64,000 nt of DNA from Enterobacter sp. R4-368 (GTDB taxonomy: Bacteria; Pseudomonadota; Gammaproteobacteria; Enterobacterales; Enterobacteriaceae). Position 1 is the stretch's first letter. Each line of letters starts with the position of its first letter. A program made the translations under genes and the position numbers. The notes under the pieces are model-generated. The model searched no databases and was not told the origin of the DNA. It saw nothing but the letters and a program-made list of their open reading frames with translations. Below are positions 53,446 to 63,072 of the stretch, piece after piece. The stretch is from NCBI RefSeq assembly GCF_000410515.1, contig NC_021500.1:558001-622000 (forward strand), read 5' to 3'.

Positions 53446-56286
53446 TTATTGCTTCACCATGTTTCTGGCATTGAATTTTTTTGGCACTAAAAACTGTGGC
53501 CGGTAAAAAAGCGAAATAATCTGATCAAAGTCTGCATCTGTACGGCTTCCATAAACAAACCTCTGTCCGCTAACTGAAAGATTGCTTGTCGAAGCGATGA
53601 TTCTCAAGGCTAAACCTTCATTAAAATTATTGTAGTCAAATACCGTCTCAACGGCTTTTGATGCGATAACTTCACTTTTTAGTTCATTGACATCCCGCAT
53701 TTTAAAGATGCCGGTTAAACGGCTTTCGCTGGTTTGTCTTTCGTTGTATTTTAATGTGTCATTGATTGTTAAATGACCATGTTTAACATACTTTTGCTGT
53801 ACGGCTTTTGCTAATGGGATCTGGTACTTATTGGCGCCAAATCTGCTTCGCTCTTTCCCGGAAGCATCGCCGACCCCCAGAGAGAAAAAGACAAAATCGT
53901 CAGTACCGAGTTTTTGTATATCAGTCGTAGTTGTGTTGCGCTCGCTAAATTTAATTCCTCTTTTATAAAGTTCTTTTTTCGAGTAAATAACGCCAGAGGA
54001 GGCCTGAATATCTGAACTTGTATAATGAACAAGATTGAAATCTAATTTTTTAAATCTCTCAGCAAATTCATAGGCTTCTTTTGTTAAAGGATAATTTTGT
54101 TGCCTGAGCAACGTTAAATTAGCCCTACCTTCGTTTAGCATTGCTCCCTCATTCTTTATTTTCCCGTCCCATAAACTCCCTTTCGCCATTGCCTGATAAC
54201 TTCTATTTACTCTCCATTTCGTTATCAGGCTCTTCAAAATCGATGTGATATTAAGCGTAAATAAACCTGACTCGTCGATGTTCACTAGTGGATTATTTCC
54301 CACCATTTTATATAAATTCAACCCGTCAATGACGCCAGCTGGGTCAGCGCTAAGCCATCTACCAATCCAGGGTTGATAATACCGATATCCGTACCAGTAT
54401 AGTCCCGTGGTATCTCGCTCTTTTCCCGAATACCTTATCGTTTTGTAATCTACCTCAACGTAATTGCGCGTTGTCAAGACTGCCGTACCACCAAAAGGAT
54501 AATACTCTTCCTGACTAATGAGATTGCCATCACCGTCAATTTCCAGGACGCTACTTTCGGTCAAATTACCGTAGCTGTAGCGCAACATATCATTCTTTAA
54601 GCCCTCTGGTTTTCCGTTTTCCCAGTGTAAGCATCGCACCTGCGCCTGGCCTGCATCAGTTGTCTTAATGATATATAGGCGTTCCGTTTCCAGACTGTTT
54701 GCTGTTACCGTTTTTAGCTCAAGCCCCTGCAAATAGATTGACCGGGATAGCTGAACAGCACTGTCTGTCTGCCGTACCGTCGCCTTAAATACCCGTTGTC
54801 CGTTTATGTCGTAACGATAACTTTCACTGTCATCTTCAGCATCGTCTCGTTGTACGAGGATCACTTTCTGCAATTCTTCGCGGGGCGACCATAATAATGC
54901 CTGCCCTGGTTGTAGCACTCGCTGGAGCCCTCCGGGAGTAAAAAAAGCGTCTACTTCAGTAGGGTTTTCAGTCTGCGAACTTATGACCCCGCGGTTGCTT
55001 TTGTCAGAGAGCGTAATCGCCGTCGTGTAAGTGTTACTCGACGCCGGGGAACTGTGGCGTATCTGCGTAAGATTTCCGGCATTATCGTAAGCGTAAGTGC
55101 GGGTATAATTAGTGTAGGTAACAGCGTCGAATAATGAGGCGGAGGGAAGATTACTGCTCTGTTGAGCAATATAGGCCATTTCACGCCCTGAAGTTTTGAT
55201 CAGTTGATACAGGCTGTCATAAACATACGTATTCTCGGGCACGACTTTTTGGTTCTTCCAGAATCGCGTTTCTTCCGCCACGTTATAAACACTGAGCATA
55301 TTGCCAACGGGATCGTAACTATAACGTAAATGTTGCAATACCTTAGCGCCAGCAACGTGCCCTTGAGGGCGCTCTGTCTTAATACCCATCAGACGTTGGG
55401 TTTCAGACTCATAGGTGTATGAGATGACGATGCCGTTGCCATGTTCTTCTCGTAGCTTCCGACCAGCAGCTGAATATACTATTGATTTTATAATAGATTG
55501 CTCGGGGCCATTGGTTATCGTTAGCCAACTGGCCTTCAGCAGACTCGCAATATCAAAGGCCATACGTTGCGTATTGCCTGCCGCATCGCGTGTAGTCAGT
55601 AATGCGCCCGTCGCATCTGCAGTCATTAATGATGTCCAACGCTCAGAGCCTAACTGCTCGTTCAGGGTTAAGGTATCTTCACTTTGCCAGTTTACGACGT
55701 TATCTGGATTATCAAGGTTTTTCAGCAAATACCGGGTAATTGATAGCGACACACCAGTGAGAGAAATGCTCTCTAGTTGGGTCATACCGCTGGTGTCATA
55801 TTGGCAAATGCAGTGCCCGGCCAGGTTTAGTTCCTGCTCCGCAGGCGTGTTTCCCGCATAGATAAAACGCGCCGTAATGCGCGTAATATTTTCCGTCCCT
55901 GTTTCCGCTATGTATTTCAACCGACCAGGCAAATCATGTGCTTCATACTGATATTTTGTGGTGATGCCTTCAGCGTTAACCTTCAGAAACGGTCTTGTAG
56001 CAGAATCGTTTAGCGTGACTGATGAGCCATTATCAGCGCCCTGCATCCGCAAAACATTACCTGCAAGGTCATTGATATAATCAATATTTACAAGGTTTTT
56101 GTCGGACAACCGTGGATCGGAACTCTGGGTAAGAAATCCTCGAGAGTCATATTGATGATGAGTAATATACTCGTCGGTAATATCAGTGGTGTCGGGATGC
56201 CGATAATATGAAACATCGCGAATCATTCGGCTACGGTTATCATATATTTTGACTGAAGGAGTCTTGCTGAAGGTAGATCGGCTCAT
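53446..56286 (-). CDS. Orphan Tc-toxin C subunit (TccC-like, RHS repeat protein)
   Basis: A 946-residue protein of the TccC family. In ABC insecticidal toxins, TcC and TcB form a hollow cocoon that holds the toxin made from the TcC C-terminus. The N-terminal part resembles TccC start to end: SVKIYDNRSRMIRDVSYYR, RPFLKVNAEGITTKYQYEAH, AGNTPAEQELNLAGHC, TYVYDSLYQLIKTSGREMAY, many YD/RHS repeats. It ends at the RHS core TGLYWYGYRYYQPWIGRWLS with DPAGVIDGLNLYKMVGNNP, the self-cleavage boundary at about residue 676. The last 270 residues are the variable toxin region; FNLVHYTSSDI and DDFVFFSLGVG suggest, weakly, an ADP-ribosyltransferase-like fold. No TcA or TcB gene is nearby. The gene is visibly AT-richer than its neighbours. 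Good GAGG ribosome site. Confidence 0.82.
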   Translation of the reverse strand: MSRSTFSKTPSVKIYDNRSRMIRDVSYYRHPDTTDITDEYITHHQYDSRGFLTQSSDPRLSDKNLVNIDYINDLAGNVLRMQGADNGSSVTLNDSATRPFLKVNAEGITTKYQYEAHDLPGRLKYIAETGTENITRITARFIYAGNTPAEQELNLAGHCICQYDTSGMTQLESISLTGVSLSITRYLLKNLDNPDNVVNWQSEDTLTLNEQLGSERWTSLMTADATGALLTTRDAAGNTQRMAFDIASLLKASWLTITNGPEQSIIKSIVYSAAGRKLREEHGNGIVISYTYESETQRLMGIKTERPQGHVAGAKVLQHLRYSYDPVGNMLSVYNVAEETRFWKNQKVVPENTYVYDSLYQLIKTSGREMAYIAQQSSNLPSASLFDAVTYTNYTRTYAYDNAGNLTQIRHSSPASSNTYTTAITLSDKSNRGVISSQTENPTEVDAFFTPGGLQRVLQPGQALLWSPREELQKVILVQRDDAEDDSESYRYDINGQRVFKATVRQTDSAVQLSRSIYLQGLELKTVTANSLETERLYIIKTTDAGQAQVRCLHWENGKPEGLKNDMLRYSYGNLTESSVLEIDGDGNLISQEEYYPFGGTAVLTTRNYVEVDYKTIRYSGKERDTTGLYWYGYRYYQPWIGRWLSADPAGVIDGLNLYKMVGNNPLVNIDESGLFTLNITSILKSLITKWRVNRSYQAMAKGSLWDGKIKNEGAMLNEGRANLTLLRQQNYPLTKEAYEFAERFKKLDFNLVHYTSSDIQASSGVIYSKKELYKRGIKFSERNTTTTDIQKLGTDDFVFFSLGVGDASGKERSRFGANKYQIPLAKAVQQKYVKHGHLTINDTLKYNERQTSESRLTGIFKMRDVNELKSEVIASKAVETVFDYNNFNEGLALRIIASTSNLSVSGQRFVYGSRTDADFDQIISLFYRPQFLVPKKFNARNMVKQ

Positions 56287-56606
56287 TTTCGCCTCATCGT
56301 GCTATACGCAATTAAAAGCTGCTCCCTATAAAAGTAGTTTATAAAATGGTTTCACGGTTGGGATGACAGAACGAGGAATAATCCAGTTCATGTTAGGTAT
56401 AAGATATTGTTCAAAAATAAATTTCTGTTGCGGCAATTAGCACATATAAACGTTAAGTTTCGCTCGCGTAAATTTTACTTTTTTTCACCAGTACCGCTTG
56501 CGCCCCCTTCACATTATCTGGTCGATAATTCCCGCTCCGCCCGGCTCTTCCGTGAGCCTCCTGCTTCATTCCTTTGATCTGAACGGCTTAATATTGTTGC
56601 TGCTTT
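56287..56606. other. AT-rich intergenic region between tccC-like gene and ydfI
   Basis: 320 bp with no convincing gene on either strand. It should hold the promoter of the tccC-like gene (minus strand) and the end of ydfI. I see no clear transposon end, tRNA or integrase site. Confidence 0.5.
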
Positions 56607-58067
56607 TTATTGTTGGACGTACTGCGCCACCGTAGCTTTCGCGCCTTTCTCCAGCAGTGTCAGATAGGCTTTTTTCACCTGCGCCACAAAGGTCGCGTCT
56701 TTCGGCAATTCATTGCCAAAAATCGCCTCAATGCCAAGCAACGCCTGCACGCGGGCTTCACCTTGCGCGCTGCTGTTAACCGCGCTCTGGATCACTGTCA
56801 GCAACGGATCACACACTTCAATCGCTTGCCCCTGCTCGTCGACGCCGCCGACATAGCGCATCCAGCCGGCAATCCCCAGCGCCAGCAGGGAGAAATCTCG
56901 CTGATGCACTAAATGCCAGCGCACAGAATCCAGCATACGCTGCGGCAGTTTCTGGCTACCGTCCATGGCGATCTGCCAGGTACGGTGACGCAGCGCGGTA
57001 TTGCTGTAACGGGCGATCAGCAGATCGGCGTAATGCGCCAGATCCACGCCCTGCACTTTCAGCGTTGGCGCCTGCTCTTTCAACATCAACGCGTGCGCGG
57101 CGCGACGGTAATTCTCGTCTTCCATGCACTCATTAATATGTTGATAACCCGCCAGATAGCCCAGATACGCCAGGAAGGAGTGGCTGCCGTTCAGCATGCG
57201 CAGTTTCATCTCTTCAAACGGCACAACATCTGCCACCAGCTCGGCACCTGCTTTTTCCCACGCCGGACGACCCGCCACGAAATTGTCTTCAATCACCCAC
57301 TGGCGGAACGGCTCACAAGCTACACCCGCGGGGTCGCGCACACCGGTCAGTTGCTCGATTTTATCCAGCGTTTCGGCAGTCACCGCCGGAACAATTCTGT
57401 CTACCATGGTTGACGGGAAGGTCACATTGGCTTCAATCCAGTCGCCCAATTCTGCGTTCACCGCATGTGCATAAGCGCAGACCACATTGCGGGTGACATG
57501 GCCGTTTTCCGGCATGTTGTCGCAGGACATCACGCTGAACGCCGGTAAACCGGCGGCTTTACGGCGCGCCAGAGCTTCCACTATCACGCCCGCGGCCGAT
57601 TTTGGCTGCTGCGGATTTTGCAGATCGCCGACAATTAACGGGTGATCGAGCATCAATTTGCCGGTCGCCGGAGAGTGGCAATAGCCTTTCTCGGTGATGG
57701 TCAGCGAAACAATGGCAACCTGCGGTTCGCACATAGCGGCGAGCACGGTTTCCAGGCCATCCACCTGAGCATGCAGCGCGCGTTTTGCTACGCCAACCAC
57801 ACGCGCAGTCCACGCGTCGGCAGACATTTCCGCCACGGTATAGAGGTTATCCTGCTGCTTGAGATCGGCAATTTGCTGCTCACCGCCAATCAAATTGACC
57901 TCGCAATAGCCCCAGTCACTGCCATGCTCTGCAGCAAGAATATCGGCATAAACTGACTGATGCGCGCGGTGAAACGCACCAAAGCCGAGATGCACAATGC
58001 GCGCAACCAGTTTGTTACGGTCATAAGTGGGTAGCGTGGCTTTCGCCGTTAATAGCCTGTTTTCCAT
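56607..58067 (-). CDS. ydfI: YdfI, mannitol-dehydrogenase-family oxidoreductase
   Basis: A 486-residue NAD-dependent polyol/sugar-acid dehydrogenase, closest to E. coli YdfI and related to mannonate oxidoreductase Uxu[22 protein letters not shown] is the Rossmann start, DRIVPAVT and the catalytic-region [20 protein letters not shown] follow. The start at 58067 gives [13 protein letters not shown] and equals E. coli length; an ATG four codons upstream is the alternative. RspR is likely to regulate it. In E. coli ydfZ is the neighbour; here a tccC-like gene intervenes. Confidence 0.92.
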   Translation of the reverse strand: MENRLLTAKATLPTYDRNKLVARIVHLGFGAFHRAHQSVYADILAAEHGSDWGYCEVNLIGGEQQIADLKQQDNLYTVAEMSADAWTARVVGVAKRALHAQVDGLETVLAAMCEPQVAIVSLTITEKGYCHSPATGKLMLDHPLIVGDLQNPQQPKSAAGVIVEALARRKAAGLPAFSVMSCDNMPENGHVTRNVVCAYAHAVNAELGDWIEANVTFPSTMVDRIVPAVTAETLDKIEQLTGVRDPAGVACEPFRQWVIEDNFVAGRPAWEKAGAELVADVVPFEEMKLRMLNGSHSFLAYLGYLAGYQHINECMEDENYRRAAHALMLKEQAPTLKVQGVDLAHYADLLIARYSNTALRHRTWQIAMDGSQKLPQRMLDSVRWHLVHQRDFSLLALGIAGWMRYVGGVDEQGQAIEVCDPLLTVIQSAVNSSAQGEARVQALLGIEAIFGNELPKDATFVAQVKKAYLTLLEKGAKATVAQYVQQ

Positions 58068-58170
58068 GGTGAGACTCATCTTATTAAGTGAAACAGTGGT
58101 TCAATAGATTACGGACTGCGGTAAACCAGACTATGATTTGCGACAGGATTTGCGGACTACACCAACTAGA

Positions 58171-58183
58171 ATGGTAACCAAAT
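58171..58183 (-). promoter_or_regulatory. GntR-type palindrome upstream of ydfI
   Basis: TGGTAACCA (58172-58180) is a perfect palindrome of the type bound by FadR-subfamily GntR regulators, about 105-115 bp upstream of ydfI. RspR is the obvious candidate. Pattern only. Confidence 0.4.
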
Positions 58184-58260
58184 GTGTCAAAACGTGATAC
58201 ATTTACCTTTGTGATTCAGGCGATGCGTTGAGGAGATGAAATTACGCGATAGCGCAGACG

Positions 58261-58340
58261 TTACGGCATTACGGCATTACGGCATTACGGCATTACGGCA
58301 TTACGGCATTACGGCATTACGGCATTACGGCATTACGGCA
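58261..58340 (+). repeat. Ten perfect tandem copies of an 8-nt repeat
   Basis: TTACGGCA is repeated ten times without a mismatch over 80 bp. It lies about 190 bp upstream of ydfI, in the 588-bp gap before ynfA. The unit is not a multiple of three, so copy changes would shift any reading frame across it. A short frame from ATG 58236 passes through it (48 codons, with repeated TALRHYGI) and has a GAGGAG-like site too close to the ATG. Confidence 0.97.
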
Positions 58341-58390
58341 AAAAGCGTTTTAAAAATAGCCGCGCCCGCGAACAATATCTGAAGCGTTCG

Positions 58391-58655
58391 AAGAGTAAAT
58401 GAATCCCTTTGCAGGTGACGGATATCATCTTAAACAGCCTTACTGAACCGGGCATGTTGAAGACATTCCTGCCAGGTCAAATGCTGTCGCCGTGCCCCAT
58501 TTTCTTCAGAAGTTCTACGCGCCTGTCGCGATTTCACGCGCCGGATATTGCCTTAGCTGTTATTTAAACCGTGCTAACAGAATGAAATCAGGAGAGAAAA
58601 AAAGACCGCATGCGAACAACGGTGCTGTCACGCTGAGTATCAAAAACGGCGTACA
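58391..58655. other. Intergenic region with nothing recognised
   Basis: 265 bp between the repeat array and ynfA. No family-like reading frame, terminator or RNA gene was found on either strand. Confidence 0.4.
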
Positions 58656-58982
58656 TTATGCGCGTCCCCAGCCAGCCACGATGATCAACATCCCACACAT
58701 GGCGATGAGCGCCCCAAGCCAGTCGTGAACACTGAGTTTGACGCCGTCGACCACACGTAGCCAAATCAACGCGGTGCATACATACACGCCGCCGTAAGCC
58801 GCGTAAACGCGCCCACTGGCCGCCGGATGCAGCGTTAACAACCACACGAACATGGCCAGCGCGAATGCCGCGGGAATGAGTAACAGTGGCGTAGCGCCGC
58901 GTTTTAGCCATAACCAGGGCAAAAAACAACCGACAATTTCACACAGCGCGGTGGCAAAGAACAGGAGTGTAGTTTTCAGCAT
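58656..58982 (-). CDS. ynfA: YnfA, small four-helix membrane protein (UPF0060)
   Basis: A 108-residue inner-membrane protein with four helices, equal in length to E. coli YnfA, related to SMR-type transporters. [21 protein letters not shown] and [19 protein letters not shown] are nearly identical to E. coli. ATG 58982 is chosen by homology; a GTG three codons upstream is open. Confidence 0.94.
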   Translation of the reverse strand: MLKTTLLFFATALCEIVGCFLPWLWLKRGATPLLLIPAAFALAMFVWLLTLHPAASGRVYAAYGGVYVCTALIWLRVVDGVKLSVHDWLGALIAMCGMLIIVAGWGRA

Positions 58983-59130
58983 CAGAGGCACGTTGATTCA
59001 AACTTGGTTGAACTATCATACCTGATAATGCTCTGAGAGTGAGTCCCGGCTGGCTATCCCGTGTGGCTGAGATCGCATAGAATAGAGTGATATGGGCATC
59101 TTGTTTCTCCCTCAAATTAAGGAAATCGCA

Positions 59131-59469
59131 ATGACTAAAACACTTAGCAAACGCCTGTGCCTCACCGCAATGCTGACGCTGGGTGCCATCGTGTACACCA
59201 CCTCCGCACTGGCCGAAACCAATCGTCTGGTGATTGAATCCGGCGATAACGCGCAAAGCCGCCAATCCGCAGCGATGGAAAAAGAGCAATGGAATGACAC
59301 CCGCAGCCTGCGCAACAAAGTGAACAAGCGCGTGGAAAAAGAGTGGGATAAAACCGATGTCGCGTTTGATGCGCAGGACAAATGCCAGAAAAGTAGCAAC
59401 CTCAACGCCTACTGGGAACCCAATACCCTGCGTTGTCTGGATCGCCGCACCGGACAGCAAATTCGTTAA
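59131..59469 (+). CDS. ynfB: YnfB (UPF0482) secreted protein
   Basis: A 112-residue protein with a signal peptide (cleavage after ALA, about residue 28, SALA-ETN) and a mature part with conserved [20 protein letters not shown] and [16 protein letters not shown]. Two cysteines could form a disulfide. Function unknown. Start at 59131 by signal peptide and homology. Confidence 0.9.
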   Translation: MTKTLSKRLCLTAMLTLGAIVYTTSALAETNRLVIESGDNAQSRQSAAMEKEQWNDTRSLRNKVNKRVEKEWDKTDVAFDAQDKCQKSSNLNAYWEPNTLRCLDRRTGQQIR

Positions 59470-59520
59470 CCGCCCCGGGCGCTCGCGCGCCCGATTTCCG
59501 CTTACGTAAAAGGACTTTTC

Positions 59521-60081
59521 ATGAGTGACGCTTACACCGTCCGCCTGCGCCCGCTCGAGCGCGAGGATTTGCGCTTCGTTCATCAACTGGATAACAACGC
59601 CAGCGTCATGCGTTACTGGTTTGAAGAACCCTACGAAGCCTTCGTTGAACTTTCTGACCTGTATGACAAGCACATTCACGATCAAAGCGAACGCCGTTTT
59701 GTGGTCGAGTGCAATGGCGAAAAAGCCGGATTAGTGGAGCTGGTTGAAATTAACCACGTTCACCGCCGTGCGGAGTTTCAGATAATCATCTCCCCGGAAT
59801 ATCAGGGCAAAGGGCTGGCATCAAAAGCCGCGAAGCTGGCGATGGATTACGGTTTTACGGTACTGAACCTGTATAAGCTCTATCTGATTGTGGATAAAGA
59901 GAACGAAAAAGCGATTCACATTTACCGCAAGCTGGGGTTTATGGTCGAAGGTGAATTAATCCATGAGTTCTTTATTAACGGTGAGTACCGCAACACCATT
60001 CGCATGTGTATTTTCCAGCAGCAGTATCTTGAAAACCACAAAACAAGCGGCCCGACGCTACTGAAACCCACCGCGCAGTAA
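59521..60081 (+). CDS. speG: Spermidine N-acetyltransferase SpeG
   Basis: SpeG acetylates spermidine and spermine with acetyl-CoA, relieving polyamine stress. The 186-residue GNAT protein matches E. coli length; the acetyl-CoA loop is [21 protein letters not shown] and the family tail is present. It lies between ynfB and ynfC as in E. coli. Confidence 0.96.
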   Translation: MSDAYTVRLRPLEREDLRFVHQLDNNASVMRYWFEEPYEAFVELSDLYDKHIHDQSERRFVVECNGEKAGLVELVEINHVHRRAEFQIIISPEYQGKGLASKAAKLAMDYGFTVLNLYKLYLIVDKENEKAIHIYRKLGFMVEGELIHEFFINGEYRNTIRMCIFQQQYLENHKTSGPTLLKPTAQ

Positions 60082-60091
60082 AGCGCGGTGG
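60068..60091. terminator. Hairpin between convergent speG and ynfC
   Basis: CCACCGCGC (60068-60076) pairs perfectly with GCGCGGTGG (60083-60091); the speG stop codon is in the loop. No clear T-run, so its strength is uncertain. Confidence 0.5.
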
Positions 60092-60100
60092 TCAGCGGCA

Positions 60101-60811
60101 TCAATAATACTCGATGGTGTTTTTGATGCTGTATTTGTGCGACACCTGTGGTGTAACACTTTCGTCCACAATCTCCAGGCTGCAACTCACCGGGTTATCA
60201 TGGCTGTCGTATTCACAGGCCTGTTTCACATTGCCCAGCGGCTTATCGTTCAGCGTGCTGACAGAGGTGTAATCCAGCTTTTTGCGCTTATCTTTCGAAG
60301 GCGTAGACACAACAGACAACGTCGCGTCTTTCGATGTCGTGGTTTTTCCCAGCGGATACCCTTCATCGTCATAGCGGTATTTAACCTCTATCTCCTTGCC
60401 CGTTGCGCGAACCACAAATCCGTTATCGTCGGTATCCCAGGTCACGCCCGCTGCCGGGAACTCCGCCAGTTGGCACTTGCCCTGCAAACGCAGTCGTTTT
60501 TCCTTCGATTCCGCCTCGAGATAGTAGTTGGCATCCAGCACCAGCGACACGCCGCTGTTATTTTCCAGATCGTGCAGTTCAAGCGTATCGAAACATCCCT
60601 CTTTCGACATCGTTCCGGTAACGCGTTTCGTGACTTCACCTTTATCGTTAAGCAACGTCTGGCTGAAATCTTTAACCGGGCCACGCAACGGATCAAAATC
60701 GAATTCATTCGAGAAGCTCGCCATTTCCGGCGTGAATGAAACGGGTCCCTTCGGCTTATCGCATCCGGCAAGCGCCACCGCCAGAGAGATAAGTAACAGC
60801 TGTTTTTTCAA
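60101..60811 (-). CDS. ynfC: YnfC lipoprotein
   Basis: A 236-residue predicted lipoprotein of UPF0257. The signal peptide KKQLLLISLAVALAGC ends in a lipobox (LAGC). The mature part starts SFTPEMASFSNEFDFDPLRGPVKDF, as in E. coli. The best start is TTG at 60811 (aligned with the E. coli ATG, same length, with GGTGA upstream); GTG at 60820 or 60823 is possible. Function unknown; the C-terminal part is rich in conserved aromatic pairs. Confidence 0.88.
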   Translation of the reverse strand: MKKQLLLISLAVALAGCDKPKGPVSFTPEMASFSNEFDFDPLRGPVKDFSQTLLNDKGEVTKRVTGTMSKEGCFDTLELHDLENNSGVSLVLDANYYLEAESKEKRLRLQGKCQLAEFPAAGVTWDTDDNGFVVRATGKEIEVKYRYDDEGYPLGKTTTSKDATLSVVSTPSKDKRKKLDYTSVSTLNDKPLGNVKQACEYDSHDNPVSCSLEIVDESVTPQVSHKYSIKNTIEYY

Positions 60812-60890
60812 TGGGTTCACCACATTCTTCTTTTGTAATGCGCTTATATTAGCAAAAGCTTTATAACTTAGGGCAATGACTTCTTTGTGG

Positions 60891-61526
60891 CTATGCCTGG
60901 TGGCTGGCGAGTAACAACAGCGAATAGCCTGCGCCGCCCACACCTGTTAGCAATAAAATCAACGATGAGAAGGTAGCAAAACGCCCACTTTGCCTCGCGG
61001 GTAACCAGCGTTTAACGGCCAGGATATAGAGCGTTAAGACACTAAAATCCAGCACTACCCAGATGGCGGTAAGCAACGTGATGCTGGCGGCGAAATCACC
61101 GGTAATGCCGGTAAACTGCGGGAAAAAAGCGATAAAAAACAGAATATCCTTTGGGTTAGCGATGGCCGTCATAAATCCCGCAACAAACCCGCCCTGCCCG
61201 CTATTGTGGGTCATCCCCGTGCCTTTTTCACGCCGCAAGGCGCGCAATGCCTGCACAGCGCTAATCGCAATAAAGAGCGAACCCGCCATTGCTACCAGAT
61301 TTAGTAGCCAGCCCGAGAGCGTGACAACGCCCGCCAACGTTAACCCCGCCAGTGCGATTAATACCAGCGAGGCCAGATTAGTGCCTGCCAGCGTTAAAAA
61401 CGCGCGCGCGTGATTGCCTCGCGCTGCCGCCGCGCACACCAGCGCCACCACCGGCCCGGGCGTTGCCAGCAACGTCACTACCACACCGATGTATGTTCCC
61501 AGCAACACCACATTCAGTGATCCCAT
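60891..61526 (-). CDS. LysE/RhtB-family amino-acid exporter
   Basis: A 211-residue inner-membrane exporter with six predicted helices. TLLATPGPVVALVCAAAARGN is the LysE family motif near helix 1, and ANPKDILFFIAFFPQF the later one. The substrate is unknown, likely an amino acid. The start at 61526 has a strong AGGAGGGAG. It is divergent from a LysR regulator and is not in E. coli at this place. Confidence 0.88.
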   Translation of the reverse strand: MGSLNVVLLGTYIGVVVTLLATPGPVVALVCAAAARGNHARAFLTLAGTNLASLVLIALAGLTLAGVVTLSGWLLNLVAMAGSLFIAISAVQALRALRREKGTGMTHNSGQGGFVAGFMTAIANPKDILFFIAFFPQFTGITGDFAASITLLTAIWVVLDFSVLTLYILAVKRWLPARQSGRFATFSSLILLLTGVGGAGYSLLLLASHQA

Positions 61527-61620
61527 CCTCTCCCTCCTTTTATTTATTGACGAAGTATCACCGGAAAGCGCGGGTCTGAAAAACGAGTTAAACTGCCGTT
61601 CGCTATGCAAAAAACTCATA

Positions 61621-62553
61621 ATGGATAACGAACAAATGAACCAAAACCTGCCGCCACTCTATGCACTACGGGCGTTTACCGTTGCCGCGCAAATGGCATC
61701 ATTTAGCCAGGCAGCCCTTTTTCTCAATGTCACCCCCGGTGCGGTAAGCCGTCATATTCGTACCCTTGAAGAGTGGTTTGGGTGTCGTTTGTTTCTGCGC
61801 CATGGCCCGAAAATTACCCTGACCGACGCAGGAAGCCAGCTGGCTGTTCGTTTACAGGACGGTTTTTTGCAACTGGAAAATGCCTGCCAGACACTGCGCA
61901 GCCACCAGCATCAGCTGCGGCTCAAAGCCCCATCGACGCTGACAATGCGCTGGTTATTAGATGTATTAAATGCCTTTCGCCAGCAGCACAGCACACCGCA
62001 GATTGAGATCAGTAGTGTCTGGATGGATATCGATACCGTCGATTTCCGCACCGAACCCTTCGATTGCGCCATTCTGCTGGGTAACGGCCATTTTGGTGAG
62101 TACACGCAAAGCCTGCGCTTATTTGATGAGTGGTTGATCCCGCTCTGCGCCCCGGCGCTTAAAGCGCTGGCGCAACGCGAGCTGAGCAGTTGCGCCTTGA
62201 TCCATCCGTCGCGCGATCGCCGCGACTGGCGGCGCTGGCAAGCCGGGAGCGGTTTATTTCCCACGCTCGTCCCTGGCGGCGGCGCGGTTTTTGACACGCT
62301 GGAACAAGCCTACCAGGCGGCGATCGGTGGTCATGGCGTGGCGGTCGGCGATCTGCTGCTCAGCCTGCCCGCCCTGGCGCAAAATCAGCTAACGCTGCCC
62401 TTCCCGCAAGCAATAAGCACTGGCGACAGTTACTGGCTGGTGTGGCCCAAAGATTCGCCGCGCAAAAAGAATATTGACCGTCTGGGCGAATTCCTGCTCA
62501 CCGCCGTCCCGGTCGATTTCCCGCCGGAGGTGGAGCTATTAAAACAGCGATAG
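61621..62553 (+). CDS. LysR-family regulator (GcvA-like) divergent from exporter
   Basis: A 310-residue regulator with N-terminal helix-turn-helix (ASFSQAALFLNVTPGAVSRHIRTLE) and a GcvA-type effector domain ending LGEFLLTAVPVDF. It is divergent from the LysE exporter and probably controls it. ATG 61621 is chosen; 61636 is an alternative, since neither has a strong ribosome site. The open frame further upstream runs into the exporter gene. Confidence 0.87.
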   Translation: MDNEQMNQNLPPLYALRAFTVAAQMASFSQAALFLNVTPGAVSRHIRTLEEWFGCRLFLRHGPKITLTDAGSQLAVRLQDGFLQLENACQTLRSHQHQLRLKAPSTLTMRWLLDVLNAFRQQHSTPQIEISSVWMDIDTVDFRTEPFDCAILLGNGHFGEYTQSLRLFDEWLIPLCAPALKALAQRELSSCALIHPSRDRRDWRRWQAGSGLFPTLVPGGGAVFDTLEQAYQAAIGGHGVAVGDLLLSLPALAQNQLTLPFPQAISTGDSYWLVWPKDSPRKKNIDRLGEFLLTAVPVDFPPEVELLKQR

Positions 62554-62639
62554 CGGCTTATTCAGATGATTCAGATATTTACCTTTTGCAGCCATCGCAG
62601 GTGCTAAGCTTAGTGCGGGTAAAACAGAAGGAGACGAGG

Positions 62640-62921
62640 ATGCATTATTCACGTTGGCTTTGCGCATTACTGCTGGTGGGTGCTGTGCCGGCGTTCGCCG
62701 CGCCGGACTCATGCGAACGGGTTAAAACCGATATTCAGCAACGTATTATCAATAATGGCGTGCCGGAAACGGGATTTACGCTAACCATCGTGCCTAATGA
62801 TCAGGCTGACCAGGCAGGTTCGCAGGTCGTCGGTCATTGCGCCAATGACACCTACAAAATTCTCTACACCCGCAACAGCGGCGCCGCTCAGCAGAGCGAA
62901 GAAAGCGCCGGCGCGCAGTAA
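62640..62921 (+). CDS. ynfD: YnfD (DUF1161) periplasmic protein
   Basis: A 93-residue protein with signal peptide (cleavage after AFA at about residue 20). The mature part PDSCERVKTDIQQRIINNGV and GHCANDTYKILY carries the two conserved cysteines of DUF1161. Function unknown. Start follows GGAGACGAGG. It precedes the ynfE-like gene as in E. coli. Confidence 0.9.
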   Translation: MHYSRWLCALLLVGAVPAFAAPDSCERVKTDIQQRIINNGVPETGFTLTIVPNDQADQAGSQVVGHCANDTYKILYTRNSGAAQQSEESAGAQ

Positions 62922-62924
62922 ATA

Positions 62925-62951
62925 AAATCCCCCTTCATTTCAGGGGGATTT
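62925..62951 (+). terminator. Intrinsic terminator after ynfD
   Basis: AAATCCCCC (62925-62933) pairs with GGGGGATTT (62943-62951); T-rich tail is short. Confidence 0.72.
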
Positions 62952-63072
62952 CCCTCAACTTGATCACGCTTAAGATTCTTCTACTCCCTAATGATTAACA
63001 TGATCACTTCATTAGCCTGCTTTTAATACACCAGGCAATTTCTTTTTATTATAAAAAATAATGGAGTGAGCT

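Noticed and set aside
58261..58340. Repeat array considered as a CRISPR
   Set aside because: The 8-nt units abut with no spacers, and no cas gene is nearby.
62960..63070. FNR site upstream of the ynfE-like gene
   Set aside because: TTGATCACGCTTAA and nearby TGAT repeats match the consensus poorly, although anaerobic control is expected for this gene.
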